A DNA stretch of 64,000 nucleotides, taken from contig NZ_JANUGX010000020.1 of NCBI RefSeq assembly GCF_024753245.1, forward strand, positions 52,739 through 116,738, read 5' to 3'. The notes beneath the pieces are model-generated. The model saw only the letters and a list, made by a program, of their open reading frames with translations. It did not search any database and was not told the origin of the DNA. The translations under genes were made by a program, and so were the position numbers. The number at the start of each line of letters is the position of its first letter. The stretch's first letter is position 1. The stretch is from Massilia norwichensis. Its GTDB lineage: Bacteria > Pseudomonadota > Gammaproteobacteria > Burkholderiales > Burkholderiaceae_D. Below, one piece after another: positions 1-8,955 of the stretch.

Positions 1-449
1 ACACCGTGTCGGTCTGCCTGTCGAAGGGCCTGGGCGCGCCGGTCGGTTCGGTGCTGCTCGGCCCCAAGGCCTTCATCGAGCAAGGTAAGCGCTGGCGCAA
101 GATGCTGGGCGGCGGCATGCGCCAGGCCGGCGTGATCGCCGCGGCGGCCCAGTACGCGCTCGAGCACAACGTCGAGCGCCTGGCCGAGGACCACCAGAAC
201 GCCGCCGACCTGTCGAGCGGTCTGGCCCAGATCGAGCAGCTACGCGTGACCACGCCGCAGACCAACATCTTCTACGTCGAGATCCCGGCAGCGGCGGTCG
301 CCGCCCTGCGCGAGCACCTGGCGAACCAGGGTATCCGTGCCTCGATCGGCACGCAGACCCGCCTGGTGACCCACCTCGACATCAGCCGCGACGACGTGCA
401 GAAGACCGTCGCCGCGTTCAAGGACTTCTTCAAGGACTGGCGCGCCTGA
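1..449 (+). CDS. ltaE: Low-specificity L-threonine aldolase, C-terminal part (gene starts before the window)
   Basis: The open frame enters from the left edge and ends at TGA 447-449. PLP-dependent aldolases of this family cleave L-threonine and L-allo-threonine to glycine and acetaldehyde in the cytoplasm. The opening residues read [18 protein letters not shown], the family signature around the lysine that binds pyridoxal phosphate (codon 24-26). The rest, about 140 residues, is the small C-terminal domain, ending LAxxGIRAS...[11 protein letters not shown] as in LtaE homologues. The stop overlaps the ATG of the next gene by one base (TGATG), so the two are probably cotranscribed and translationally coupled. 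The N-terminal half, including most cofactor contacts, lies outside the window. The family assignment rests on the lysine signature. Confidence 0.88.
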   Translation, partial: TVSVCLSKGLGAPVGSVLLGPKAFIEQGKRWRKMLGGGMRQAGVIAAAAQYALEHNVERLAEDHQNAADLSSGLAQIEQLRVTTPQTNIFYVEIPAAAVAALREHLANQGIRASIGTQTRLVTHLDISRDDVQKTVAAFKDFFKDWRA

Positions 450-1150
450 TGAGTGACGAAGGCATCCGCCTCGCCAAGCGCGTGGCCGAGTTCGCGGGGT
501 GTTCGCGCGCCGAGGCCGAGCGTTACATCGCCGGCGGCTGGGTCAGCGTGGACGGCACCGTGGTCGACGAACCGGCGACGCGTGTGCTGCCTGCGCAGCA
601 GGTCGCTCTTCTGCCTGGCGCCACGGCCGAGGAGCCGCAGCCGGTCACCATCCTGCTGCACAAGCCGGCCGGCCTGCACGGCAAGGCGGCGCTCGACTCG
701 CTGCAGGCGGAGACCCTGTTTCAGACTGAGCCCGGCCAGCGCTTCCTGAAGCGCCACCTGAGCCGCCTGACGCCGGCGATGCCGCTGGAGACCCTGGCCA
801 GCGGCCTGGTCGTGTTCAGCCAGGACTGGCGCGTGCTGCGCAAATTGGGCCAGGACAGCGACCGTATCGAGCAGGAATACGTGGCGGAGGTCAGCGGCGC
901 CATCGTCGAGGACGGCCTGGCGCGCCTGAACGCGGGCGGCAGCCCGAAGACGCCGCTCAAGGCCAGCTGGCAGAGCGAGGCGCGGCTGCGCTTCGCCGGC
1001 AAGGGCATCGTGCCGGGCCAGATCGAAGCCCTGTGCGCAAAGGTCGGGCTGCAGGTGACAGGCCTGCGCCGCCTGCGCATCGGCCGCCTGGCCTTGAGCA
1101 GCCTGCCGGTGGGGCAGTGGCGCTATCTGCGCGACAGCGAGAAGTTCTAA
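449..1150 (+). CDS. S4-domain pseudouridine-synthase-like RNA-binding protein (RsuA/RluF type), catalytic Asp apparently lost
   Basis: 233 residues. Residues 5-50 form an S4 RNA-binding domain (RLAKRVAEFAGCSRAEAERY...GWVSVDG). The rest follows the RsuA/RluB/RluE/RluF fold: VTILLHKPAGLHG around residue 66 corresponds to the usual 'NKPxG' strand, and the C-terminal GLRRLRIGRLAL matches the family's 'LxRxxIGxL' strand. In active enzymes the catalytic aspartate lies in (G)RLDxxSxGL. The aligned segment here is PLETLASGL at residues 112-120, so Arg becomes Pro and Asp becomes Glu114. The protein may bind rRNA or mRNA without isomerising uridine, or use an altered active site. The ATG overlaps the preceding aldolase stop. 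It converges with the RDD gene, whose stop is only 11 bases away. Confidence 0.8.
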   Translation: MSDEGIRLAKRVAEFAGCSRAEAERYIAGGWVSVDGTVVDEPATRVLPAQQVALLPGATAEEPQPVTILLHKPAGLHGKAALDSLQAETLFQTEPGQRFLKRHLSRLTPAMPLETLASGLVVFSQDWRVLRKLGQDSDRIEQEYVAEVSGAIVEDGLARLNAGGSPKTPLKASWQSEARLRFAGKGIVPGQIEALCAKVGLQVTGLRRLRIGRLALSSLPVGQWRYLRDSEKF

Positions 1151-1160
1151 GGAAGAGAAA

Positions 1161-1706
1161 TCAGGCGCCTGCCGTTTGCGCGGCGTCGGCGGCGGGCTTG
1201 GCGGGCTTGGCCTGCTTGGGCAGCAGCACCAGGCGGGTCCCGGCCAGGCGGTCGTGCAGGAACTGGCGGTCCTTGTCGAGGAAGGCGGTCAGGCCCCAGG
1301 CGGCGATGCCCGCGGCGATCACGGCGGACACTTCGAGCTTGCCCTTCAGGCCGAAGGCCGCGCACACCAGCAGCGCCGGCAGGAACCAGCCCCAGGCCAG
1401 CACATAGCGCAGCACCGCGGTCTTGAGCGGCACGCGCGACTGCTGGTCGGCCGTGAGGCGCAGGCGCCAGGTCTTCATCGCCAGCGTGTGGCCGCTGTCG
1501 GTCCAGCACCAGACGAAGTAGGCACCGGTGACCAGGAACAGGAAGAATTTCAGGCCGTACTGGGCCAGCGCCTCATGGCTGTTGCGCGTCACCAGCAGGT
1601 AGAGCGCCACCGCCAGCATCTCGACCGCCAGCAGCAGGAAGGTCTCGTAGACCATCACGATCAGGCGGCGCTTGACGGTCGGGGTGCTGCTGGTAGTGTC
1701 GCTCAT
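1161..1706 (-). CDS. RDD family integral membrane protein
   Basis: 181 residues, starting at the ATG at 1706. An upstream extension in the same frame is arginine-rich and looks non-coding. There are three or four hydrophobic segments (about 18-40, 50-70, 98-118 and 125-145). The RDD family hallmarks GHTLAMKTWRLRL (near residue 73) and FLHDRLAGTRLV (near 150) are present. The first 'R..D' signature is modified (RRLIVMVYETFLL). The Ala/Pro/Lys-rich tail is probably disordered. RDD proteins are poorly understood; some act as ion antiporters. It is the last gene of the leftward sigma-DUF3619-DUF3106-RDD run, 16 bases after the DUF3106 stop, so it is probably made from the same transcript. Confidence 0.85.
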   Translation of the reverse strand: MSDTTSSTPTVKRRLIVMVYETFLLLAVEMLAVALYLLVTRNSHEALAQYGLKFFLFLVTGAYFVWCWTDSGHTLAMKTWRLRLTADQQSRVPLKTAVLRYVLAWGWFLPALLVCAAFGLKGKLEVSAVIAAGIAAWGLTAFLDKDRQFLHDRLAGTRLVLLPKQAKPAKPAADAAQTAGA

Positions 1707-1722
1707 AAAATGGCTCGAAGAC

Positions 1723-2502
1723 TCAGGCGTTGTTCGGTGTGATGCCCCAGTTGGCCGGTACCGGCTTTTCCTGTTGCGGCGGATTGGCCGGCTGGGCGGG
1801 CTGCGTGGGTTGCGGCGGCGGCGTAACGGGCGCCGGCTGCTGCGTCGACGGCACCGCCACACAGGGCGGCGTTGCGGAGACGCTGTTCTTCACGGTGCCG
1901 GCAGGGCAGGAGGTCGCACCGCCGCCGAGCGGCGCCACGGCCTTGCCGCTGGCCTGGCTCGGCACCACCGAGGCTTTCTTGCGGCCTGCCGCCGAGGCGG
2001 CCAGCTTCTTCTTCTGCTCTTCGGGCAGCTGCTGGTAACTCTGCCAGCTCGCGGTCTTCTGGTCGGGCGCGATCTTGCGCGCGCGCGCATAGGTCTCGCG
2101 CGCCAGTTCGCGCTGCTCCGGGGTGAGCTTGGCCCACTCGCGCATGCGTTCGTGCACGCGCTGCTGTTCCTCGGGTTTCAGGTTGGCGAAGCGGTTTGCC
2201 AGTTGCAGCCACTTCTGCTTGCGCACCCCATCCATCTGGTCCCACTCGGCCTGCAGCGGCTGCAGCGCCAATTTCTGGGCCGATGTCAGAGTACGCCACA
2301 GCGGCTTGTCGCCGGCCTTTTGTGCCGAGGCGCTGTCGGCCCGGCCGGCATGCGCGCTGGACGCGGCGCCGGCGGCGGCAGGCGTGCTGCTGCCCGCGCC
2401 CGGCATGGCGAAGCGGTCGTGCTGCTGGCTGAACAGCAGCACGATGCCGGCGAATGCAGCGGCGGCGCCGGCGGCAGCGACTTTACCCTTGTTTGCCGTC
2501 AT
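1723..2502 (-). CDS. DUF3106 domain protein, membrane-anchored
   Basis: 259 residues from the ATG at 2502; a TTG one codon upstream is also possible. A single hydrophobic segment (about residues 10-25) anchors the N-terminus, so most of the chain should be periplasmic. Residues about 75-150 are the charged helical DUF3106 region with repeated 'LTPEQRELARE' and 'LKPEEQQRVHERM' heptads, reminiscent of the periplasmic LTxxQ sensors. The last 100 residues are Pro/Gln/Ala-rich and low in complexity. The gene follows DUF3619 by 12 bases. The pairing with a sigma factor and DUF3619 is recurrent in Burkholderiales; the role is unknown. It could be the periplasmic sensing partner of the sigma system (inference). 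Confidence 0.82.
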   Translation of the reverse strand: MTANKGKVAAAGAAAAFAGIVLLFSQQHDRFAMPGAGSSTPAAAGAASSAHAGRADSASAQKAGDKPLWRTLTSAQKLALQPLQAEWDQMDGVRKQKWLQLANRFANLKPEEQQRVHERMREWAKLTPEQRELARETYARARKIAPDQKTASWQSYQQLPEEQKKKLAASAAGRKKASVVPSQASGKAVAPLGGGATSCPAGTVKNSVSATPPCVAVPSTQQPAPVTPPPQPTQPAQPANPPQQEKPVPANWGITPNNA

Positions 2503-2514
2503 CAAAGCTGGGCC

Positions 2515-2913
2515 TTACTGTGCGCGTTGCGGTGCTTGCTGCTGTTGCTGGGCCAGGTAGGCGTTGAAGCCGTGGTCGGTGTAGGCGGTGAGCGGCAGGT
2601 CGTCCGACAGCACGGCGGCGTCCAGGTCGGCCAGCTCGGCCGCGCGCTGTTCGTGCTCGCTCTGGTAGACGCCAGCCAGGCCGATCACCATCGCCAGCAG
2701 CGGCGCGGCCACGGCCAGGCCCTTCATCCAGCGCATGTCGAACAGCCGGCGCTTCTCCTGCACCGGCACGCGCGGCGCATCGGCCTTCTTGCGCGCGAGG
2801 GCAAGGGCACGCGCGGCAGCCAATCGGTCGGTGGTCGAGGCCGGCAGATTGTCGAGGTTCTCGTTCAGGGCGTGGCGGATCTTGTACGCCAGGTTGATGT
2901 CGTCGGTGTTCAT
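2515..2913 (-). CDS. DUF3619 family single-pass membrane protein, possible anti-sigma partner
   Basis: 132 residues. The cytoplasmic N-terminal 65 residues are charged and helical (LAYKIRHALNENLDNLP). One transmembrane helix lies at about 67-85 (GLAVAAPLLAMVIGLAGVY). The short C-terminal tail has acidic residues and a glutamine run. The ATG overlaps the sigma-factor stop in an ATGA tetranucleotide (2910-2913), indicating translational coupling. The size, topology and position straight after a sigma gene are those of small membrane anti-sigma factors, but no zinc-binding HxxxCxxC motif is present. The regulatory role is therefore inference from context; the family itself is uncharacterised. 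Confidence 0.82.
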   Translation of the reverse strand: MNTDDINLAYKIRHALNENLDNLPASTTDRLAAARALALARKKADAPRVPVQEKRRLFDMRWMKGLAVAAPLLAMVIGLAGVYQSEHEQRAAELADLDAAVLSDDLPLTAYTDHGFNAYLAQQQQQAPQRAQ

Positions 2914-3482
2914 AATTTAATTCCCTTGGCCTCCAGGGCTTTTTGCAGGGCATGCGTAGCGCGAGAACAATGCGTTTTCACACTGCCCTCGGAGCATCCC
3001 ATTGCTTGGGCCGTTTCGGCCACGTCCATGTCCTGCCAGTAACGCATGAGGAAGGCCTCCCGTTGACGCGTAGGGAGCTTTTGTATCTCTTCATCGATCT
3101 GACGCAGGGTTTCCGCGCGTTCGACCTGATCTGCACTCGACTCGGCAGCGGCCGACCCTTCTTCGGCCTCGTAGGAATTGAGTATATCAAAGTCCTCGTC
3201 GTCGTCTTCACCGCGTCGACCCAGGTTTCCGAAAAGGCTGACCCAGGTATTGCGCACTTTCTCGCGCCGAAAATAATCGAGGATGGTGTTCTGCAAAATG
3301 CGTTGAAAGAGCATCGGCAGTTCGGCCAAGGGCTTGTCGCCGTATTTCTCGGCCAGCTTGATCATGGCGTCCTGAACGATGTCCAGCGCTGCCTCGTCCT
3401 TGCGGACCGCGTACGCTGCCTGCTTGAAGGCGCGCCGTTCCACACTTTCGAGGAAGTCGTTGAGTTCTTTGTCGGTTGCCAT
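2910..3482 (-). CDS. RNA polymerase sigma factor, sigma-70/ECF type
   Basis: 190 residues from the ATG at 3482; a TTG 36 bases upstream extends the frame but is less likely. Region 2 is seen in ALDIVQDAMIKLAEKYGDKP and FQRILQNTILDYFRREKVRN, residues about 27-75. An acidic linker of about 50 residues (EDDDEDFDIL) follows. Region 4 (LPTRQREAFLMRYWQDMD, then the helix-turn-helix AETAQAMGCSEGSVKTHCSR) occupies about 130-182. The long acidic linker between regions 2 and 4 is typical of this Burkholderiales subfamily. It heads the leftward operon with DUF3619, DUF3106 and RDD genes. Its promoter must lie in the 108 bases it shares with the divergent GST relic. Target genes cannot be read from the sequence. 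Confidence 0.9.
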   Translation of the reverse strand: MATDKELNDFLESVERRAFKQAAYAVRKDEAALDIVQDAMIKLAEKYGDKPLAELPMLFQRILQNTILDYFRREKVRNTWVSLFGNLGRRGEDDDEDFDILNSYEAEEGSAAAESSADQVERAETLRQIDEEIQKLPTRQREAFLMRYWQDMDVAETAQAMGCSEGSVKTHCSRATHALQKALEAKGIKL

Positions 3483-3590
3483 GCGATGAAGGGTCGGAAA
3501 ACCCTCGAATCCTAGCAAAATTTATGCTTGAGCGCACGCTAAACCGGCTGCGCGATTTGTGACTGTGCGGCAAAAATGAGGAGACGGACC

Positions 3591-4093
3591 ATGCTGCGCA
3601 TCCTGGGGAAGGCAAGTTCGATCAATGTCCGCAAGGTCTTGTGGACTTGCGCCGAGCTCGGCCTGCCTTTCGTCCGCGAAGACTGGGGTGCCGGCTTCCA
3701 GCCGACCTCGTCCCCGGCTTTTCTCGCGTTGAATCCGAACGCGATGGTGCCGGTGCTGGTCGATGGCGCAGACGTTGACGCTCCTGTGCTGTGGGAATCC
3801 AACACGATCTGCCGCTATCTGGCCGCGCGGCGCATCGTGATGCTTTCCAGGTCGAGCACAGCATCGCGCAGTGGCACCGTCACATGGGCATCCTCGACGG
3901 CCAGCTGGCCGGGACCGGCGCGTATGCCGCCGGCGCGGATTTCTCGCTGGCCGATATCGTGCTCGGCCTTTCGCTCAACCGCTGGCTGATGACGCCAATG
4001 CCGCGTCCGGATTATCCGGCGATTCAAGCCTATGCCGAATTGCTGCGTCTGCGTCCGGCATGCCGCGAATTTTGTCTGAATGGAGTCCCCTGA
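3591..4093 (+). pseudogene. Glutathione S-transferase gene with internal out-of-frame deletion
   Basis: An ATG at 3591 with a good AGGAG upstream opens a GST thioredoxin-like N-domain ([18 protein letters not shown], then NAMVPVLVD and [12 protein letters not shown], the glutathione-binding region). After RYLAARR, near 3830, the frame runs into non-homologous sequence and stops at 3989. The remainder of the GST helical domain continues in a different frame ([16 protein letters not shown], then [20 protein letters not shown]) up to TGA 4091-4093. Intact relatives have roughly 40 more residues between these blocks, so a deletion of a length not divisible by three has removed the start of the C-terminal domain. 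The product is almost certainly inactive. The break near 3830-3850 is inferred by comparison with the family, not by alignment. Confidence 0.8.
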
Positions 4094-4522
4094 ATTGAAA
4101 GCGATTTGCGCGGCCATTAATGAAGCGAATTCAACGCCGAGTCGGTTAAGTGCACCAATTTGGCCATTTCCATCTTTGTACTTGACCGGAATGGTGCAAC
4201 GCAGTAAGGTGTATAACGCTTTGCAACCCCGAAGCCCAAAGTCATCCGGAGCGGCATACCCCGCCGGTCCAGGCATGACGCGCTTTCACATGTAGGCAGT
4301 TTGCTCCCACCCGCGCCAAAAGCGCGAGAGACACGCATTCCGCACACAGAAACTCACGCCAAACGAGTTTGCGACCAGCGCCGTTTCGTAAGTCATCTAC
4401 GGGTGACTGAAAGATCGACGTGAGCGCAGAAAGAAGGGAAGCATGAGCACTGTTGCGCGACACGTATCTCGTCAGGCACGAGCATCCGATCAATCTCCCT
4501 ATGGGTCTTGAAAGGAAACGTA
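4094..4522. other. Intergenic region upstream of ilvB (429 bases)
   Basis: The region holds no convincing gene apart from a possible 22-codon leader ORF (4443-4511). A frame of 70 codons across 4080-4295 has no family resemblance and atypical codon use. TTGACC (4182-4187) and TATAAC (4212-4217) are promoter-like boxes, but their 24-base spacing is too long for a normal sigma-70 site. No Leu/Val/Ile codon run or terminator/antiterminator pair of the enterobacterial ilv attenuator type was seen. The ilvB promoter must nevertheless lie here, since the upstream gene is a pseudogene. Confidence 0.5.
4443..4511 (+). CDS. Possible 22-codon leader ORF upstream of ilvB
   Basis: ATG at 4443, preceded by AGAAGGG (4432-4438), opens a 22-codon frame beginning MSTVARHVSRQ and ending at TGA 4509-4511. 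The stop lies directly against the ilvB ribosome-binding site AAAGGAAA and 12 bases before the ilvB ATG, a layout suited to translational coupling. There is no cluster of branched-chain codons (two Val, no Leu or Ile), so classical attenuation is not indicated. An ORF of this length can arise by chance; only the good ribosome-binding site and the position support it. Confidence 0.25.
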   Translation: MSTVARHVSRQARASDQSPYGS

Positions 4523-6250
4523 ATGAGTCACGACGCAGCAGTTCCCATCACGGGCGCTGAGATACTGGTCCGTTGTCTGGCAGAGGAGGGCGTGAAGCAC
4601 GTCTTCGGCTACCCGGGCGGCGCGGTCCTGTATATCTACGACGCCATCTTCAAGCAGGACAAATTCCAGCACATCCTGGTGCGCCACGAACAGGCGGCCA
4701 TCCACGCGGCCGACGCTTATTCGCGCAGCTCGAATCAGGTTGGCGTGGCCCTGGTCACTTCCGGTCCGGGCGTCACCAATGCCGTCACCGGCCTCTCCAC
4801 CGCCTACATGGATTCGATTCCGATGGTGGTGATCTCGGGCCAGGTGCCGACCCACGCGATCGGCCAGGACGCCTTCCAGGAATGCGACACGGTCGGCATC
4901 ACGCGGCCGGTGGTCAAGCACAACTTCCTGGTCAAGGACGTGCGCGACGTCGCCGCGACGATCAAGAAAGCCTTCTACATCGCACGTACCGGCCGTCCGG
5001 GCCCGGTGCTGGTCGACATCCCGAAGGATGTCAGCATGCAGAAGGCCCTGTACGACTATCCGCGCGAAATCGAGATGCGCTCGTACAAGCCGGTCGACAA
5101 GGGCCACGCGGGCCAGATCCGCAAGGCCGTGCAGCTGCTGCTGTCGGCCGAACGCCCGATGATCTATACCGGCGGCGGTGTGATCCTGGCGAACGCATCG
5201 AACGAACTGAACCGCCTGGTCGACAAGCTCGGCTACCCGGTCACCAACACGCTGATGGGCCTGGGCGCCTACCGCGCGTCCAGCGGCCACTTCGTCGGCA
5301 TGCCGGGCATGCACGGCACCTACGAAGCGAACATGGCGATGCAGCATTGCGACGTCCTGGTCGCGATCGGCGCCCGCTTCGACGACCGCGTGATCGGCAA
5401 CCCGAAACACTTCGCCAGCAACCCGCGCAAGATCATCCACATCGACATCGACCCGTCTTCGATCTCGAAACGCGTGAAGGTCGATATCCCCATCGTCGGC
5501 AACGTCAAGGACGTGCTGGTCGAGCTGCTGTCCCAGCTCGACGCCGCCGAGCAGAAGCCGAATGAAGGGGCGCTCAAGAAATGGTGGAGCCAGATCGGCG
5601 AATGGCGCGGCCGCGAGTGCCTGAAGTACACGCCGTCGGATGAAGTCATCAAGCCGCAATCGGTGGTCGAGACCCTGTGGCAGGTCACCGGCGGCGATGC
5701 CTTCGTCACCTCCGACGTCGGCCAACACCAGATGTGGGCTGCACAGTACTACCCGTTCAACCAGCCGCGCCGCTGGATCAACTCGGGCGGCCTGGGCACG
5801 ATGGGCGTCGGCCTGCCGTACGCGATGGGCGTGCAGATGGCGAACCCGAACGCGACCGTGGCCTGCATCACGGGCGAGGGCTCGATCCAGATGAACATCC
5901 AGGAGCTGGCGACCTGCAAGCAGTACCACCTGACGCCGAAGATCATCCTCCTGAACAACCGCTTCCTGGGCATGGTGCGCCAGTGGCAGGAGCTCGACTA
6001 CAACTCGCGCTACGCCGAGTCGTACATGGATGCGCTGCCCGATTTCGAGAAGCTGGCCGAGGCCTATGGCCACGTCGGCATGCGCATCGAAAAGCCGGGC
6101 GACGTCGAGGGCGCGCTGCGCGATGCCTTCGCCATGAAGGACCGCCTGGTGTTCATGAACTTCATCACCGACCGCAGCGAGAACGTCTGGCCGATGGTCA
6201 AGACGGGCAAGGGCTTGTCGGAGATGCTGCTGAGCTCGGAGGACCTGTAA
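4523..6250 (+). CDS. ilvB: Acetolactate synthase large (catalytic) subunit
   Basis: 575 residues. It condenses two pyruvates, or pyruvate with 2-oxobutyrate, in the first common step of valine, leucine and isoleucine synthesis, using thiamine diphosphate, FAD and Mg2+. The ATG at 4523 follows AAAGGAAA. The N-terminal pyrimidine-binding domain carries FGYPGGAVLYIYD and the cofactor-activating Glu56 in RHEQAAIHAADAYSR. The central FAD-type domain spans about 195-330 (VGMPGMHGTYEANMA, then RFDDRVIGNP). The C-terminal domain holds the ThDP/Mg motif GEGSIQMNIQEL...LLNN from about residue 451. The second position is Glu rather than Asp, a variant I recall as common in this branch. Full length for the family. 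The stop TAA overlaps the ilvN ATG (TAATG). Confidence 0.96.
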   Translation: MSHDAAVPITGAEILVRCLAEEGVKHVFGYPGGAVLYIYDAIFKQDKFQHILVRHEQAAIHAADAYSRSSNQVGVALVTSGPGVTNAVTGLSTAYMDSIPMVVISGQVPTHAIGQDAFQECDTVGITRPVVKHNFLVKDVRDVAATIKKAFYIARTGRPGPVLVDIPKDVSMQKALYDYPREIEMRSYKPVDKGHAGQIRKAVQLLLSAERPMIYTGGGVILANASNELNRLVDKLGYPVTNTLMGLGAYRASSGHFVGMPGMHGTYEANMAMQHCDVLVAIGARFDDRVIGNPKHFASNPRKIIHIDIDPSSISKRVKVDIPIVGNVKDVLVELLSQLDAAEQKPNEGALKKWWSQIGEWRGRECLKYTPSDEVIKPQSVVETLWQVTGGDAFVTSDVGQHQMWAAQYYPFNQPRRWINSGGLGTMGVGLPYAMGVQMANPNATVACITGEGSIQMNIQELATCKQYHLTPKIILLNNRFLGMVRQWQELDYNSRYAESYMDALPDFEKLAEAYGHVGMRIEKPGDVEGALRDAFAMKDRLVFMNFITDRSENVWPMVKTGKGLSEMLLSSEDL

Positions 6251-6737
6251 TGCGACACATCATTTCCGTCCTGCTCGAGAACGAAGCGGGCGCCCTGTCG
6301 CGCGTGGTCGGGCTGTTCTCCGCGCGCGGCTACAACATCGAGACGCTGACCGTGGCGCCGACCGAAGACGCGACGCTGTCGCGCATGACCATCGTCACCA
6401 CCGGTTCGGACGACATCATCGAGCAGATCACCAAGCACCTGAACCGGCTGATCGAAGTCGTGAAGGTGGTCGATCTGACCGAAGGCCAGCACATCGAGCG
6501 CGAGCTCATGCTGATCAAGGTGAGGGCGGTCGGCAAGGAGCGCGAAGAGATGAAGCGCACCGCCGACATCTTCCGCGGCCGCGTCATCGACGTGACCGAG
6601 AAGACCTACACGATCGAGCTGACCGGCGCCAAGAGCAAGCTGGACGCCTTCATCGATGCGATCGACCGCGCTTCCATCCTCGAGACCGTGCGTACCGGCG
6701 GCAGCGGCATCGGTCGCGGCGAAAGAATTTTGAAGGT

Positions 6738-6741
<4 letters not shown>
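6250..6741 (+). CDS. ilvN: Acetolactate synthase small (regulatory) subunit
   Basis: 163 residues. The ATG at 6250 overlaps the ilvB stop by one base, matching the equimolar assembly of the two subunits. The N-terminal ACT domain (residues about 3-78; SVLLENEAGALSRVVGLFSARGYNIETL) binds valine for feedback inhibition. The C-terminal domain (about 83-160) contains the conserved ELMLIKVRA and FRGRVIDVTEKTYTIELTG blocks. The same family is also called IlvH. The last codon and TAG stop (6739-6741) fall inside a 27-base dispersed palindromic repeat, so the repeat supplies the end of the gene and may affect the ilvN-ilvC mRNA. Confidence 0.95.
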
Positions 6742-7821
<1,080 letters not shown>

Positions 7822-7841
7822 TCGGGCGGTAAACATAGTGA

Positions 7842-7936
7842 CCGTCGTTCCCGCGAAAGCGGGAACCCATGCTGAGCATCGGGATTGGTCGACTTCGGTG
7901 TCTCAGTATGGATTCCCGCCTTCGCGGGAATGACGG
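7842..7936. repeat. Composite dRS3-like inverted repeat, copy 1
   Basis: Two arms of about 35 bases in inverted orientation (left CGTTCCCGCGAAAGCGGGAA..CCATGCTGAG, right CTCAGTATGGATTCCCGC..CGCGGGAATGACGG) flank about 25 bases. Each arm contains its own TTCCCGC...GCGGGAA palindrome. Similar composites occur at 26943-27030 and 49102-49230. The neisserial dRS3 repeat has a comparable ATTCCC...GGGAAT core. It sits just after ilvC and could act as a terminator or mRNA stabiliser. Confidence 0.75.
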
Positions 7937-7992
7937 CAAGTAGCGGGAATGACGGCAAGTAGCGGGAATGACGGCAAGTAGCAGCAATGACG
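7924..7992. repeat. 19-bp tandem repeat, three exact copies plus a partial one
   Basis: The unit GCGGGAATGACGGCAAGTA repeats exactly at 7924-7942, 7943-7961 and 7962-7980, followed by a degenerate partial copy (7981-7992). The unit begins with the end of the right arm of the adjacent dRS3-like element, so the array grew by duplication of its edge. It lies in non-coding DNA between ilvC and the SIMPL gene. Confidence 0.9.
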
Positions 7993-8089
7993 TAATGAGT
8001 TGCAACGATTTGCAAAAGTCCATTACATCCATCCCCCGCCTGCGCAAAACACGCTATCGTTCTTCCTGTAACTCAACAGGAGAACAAGC

Positions 8090-8872
8090 ATGCGTCCTTC
8101 CCGCCTCATCCTCGCCGCCAGCCTTGGCCTGGCCCTGAACGCCCATGCGCAGACCGCGCCTGCACCCGCCGCGGCAACGACCAGCGGCACCCTGATCATC
8201 GTCCCCGCCTATGGCGAAGTGAAGCACGCCAACGACGAAGCCACGGTTACCTTCTCGGTCGAAGAGCAGGACAAGGACCGCGCCGTCGCGCAGGCGCGCG
8301 TGAACCAGAAGATGAAGCAGGGCACCGAGATCGTGCGCCGCGAAGATCCGAAGGCGGAGCTGAAGACCGTCAATTACTACAGCTACCCAGTGTACCCGGA
8401 AGTGCCGGACAATCCGCAGCGCCCGCTGGCGACCCAGGCTGCGCGCCGCACGCCCATCGGCTGGCGCGTCGGCCAGTACCTGGAGCTGAAGACCCGCAAT
8501 CTGGAGAATCTGCCGAAAACGGCTGCGGCGGCCCAGAACGTACTGGGCATCAGCGGCATCGACTATCACCTCAGCCCGGAGCTGACGAAGAAGCTCGACG
8601 ACGAGCGCATCGCCGCGACTTACCGCAACCTGAACGAGCGCATTGCCTCGATTGCGCGCGCGATGGGGCGGAACGTCAACGATGCCACGATCGACACCGT
8701 CGACTTCGAAGGCAGCGGCCATTACGCGGGCGGGCAGGGCGAAGCCGCCGCCGCGCCGATGGCGATGATGCGTGGCAAGCGCGCCGACATGGCCGAGACG
8801 CCCGAGCCCAGCTTCGAGCCCGGCGAAACCCGTCTGGAGATGCGCCTGGTTGGCAAAGTGAAATTCCGATAA
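8090..8872 (+). CDS. Secreted SIMPL-domain (DUF541) protein
   Basis: 260 residues. A signal peptide covers residues 1-20 (RLILAASLGLALNAHA, cut before QTAP), so the product is periplasmic or outer-membrane associated. The SIMPL fold begins at about residue 34 (LIIVPAYGEVKHANDEATVTFSVEEQDKD), with the family's alternating 'VNQKMKQGTEIVR' helix and later IASIARAMGRNVNDATI. The family includes E. coli YggE, linked to oxidative stress, but its biochemical role is unsettled. CAGGAG precedes the ATG. It stands alone between the ilv operon and pssA. A low-complexity insert near residues 210-240 (AAAAPMAMMRGKR) is unusual. Confidence 0.86.
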   Translation: MRPSRLILAASLGLALNAHAQTAPAPAAATTSGTLIIVPAYGEVKHANDEATVTFSVEEQDKDRAVAQARVNQKMKQGTEIVRREDPKAELKTVNYYSYPVYPEVPDNPQRPLATQAARRTPIGWRVGQYLELKTRNLENLPKTAAAAQNVLGISGIDYHLSPELTKKLDDERIAATYRNLNERIASIARAMGRNVNDATIDTVDFEGSGHYAGGQGEAAAAPMAMMRGKRADMAETPEPSFEPGETRLEMRLVGKVKFR

Positions 8873-8955
8873 GCGTATCGGTTCGCTAACTGCAGGGCGC
8901 GGCCATATAATGGCATGGTCCGCGCCCACGCGCGCAGTTACCGAATAACAATACT

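Noticed and set aside
4080..4295. Frame of about 70 codons overlapping the end of the GST relic
   Set aside because: No family resemblance and starts inside the relic. Probably chance.
4094..4522. Classical ilv attenuator
   Set aside because: No run of Ile/Val/Leu codons and no terminator/antiterminator stems.
5870..5890. IlvB ThDP motif starting GEG instead of GDG, taken as loss of activity
   Set aside because: Glu also ligates the metal, and I recall the variant as widespread in this branch; all other motifs are intact.
7924..7992. CRISPR array
   Set aside because: The units are contiguous, with no spacers, only 19 bases long and adjacent to a REP-like element.
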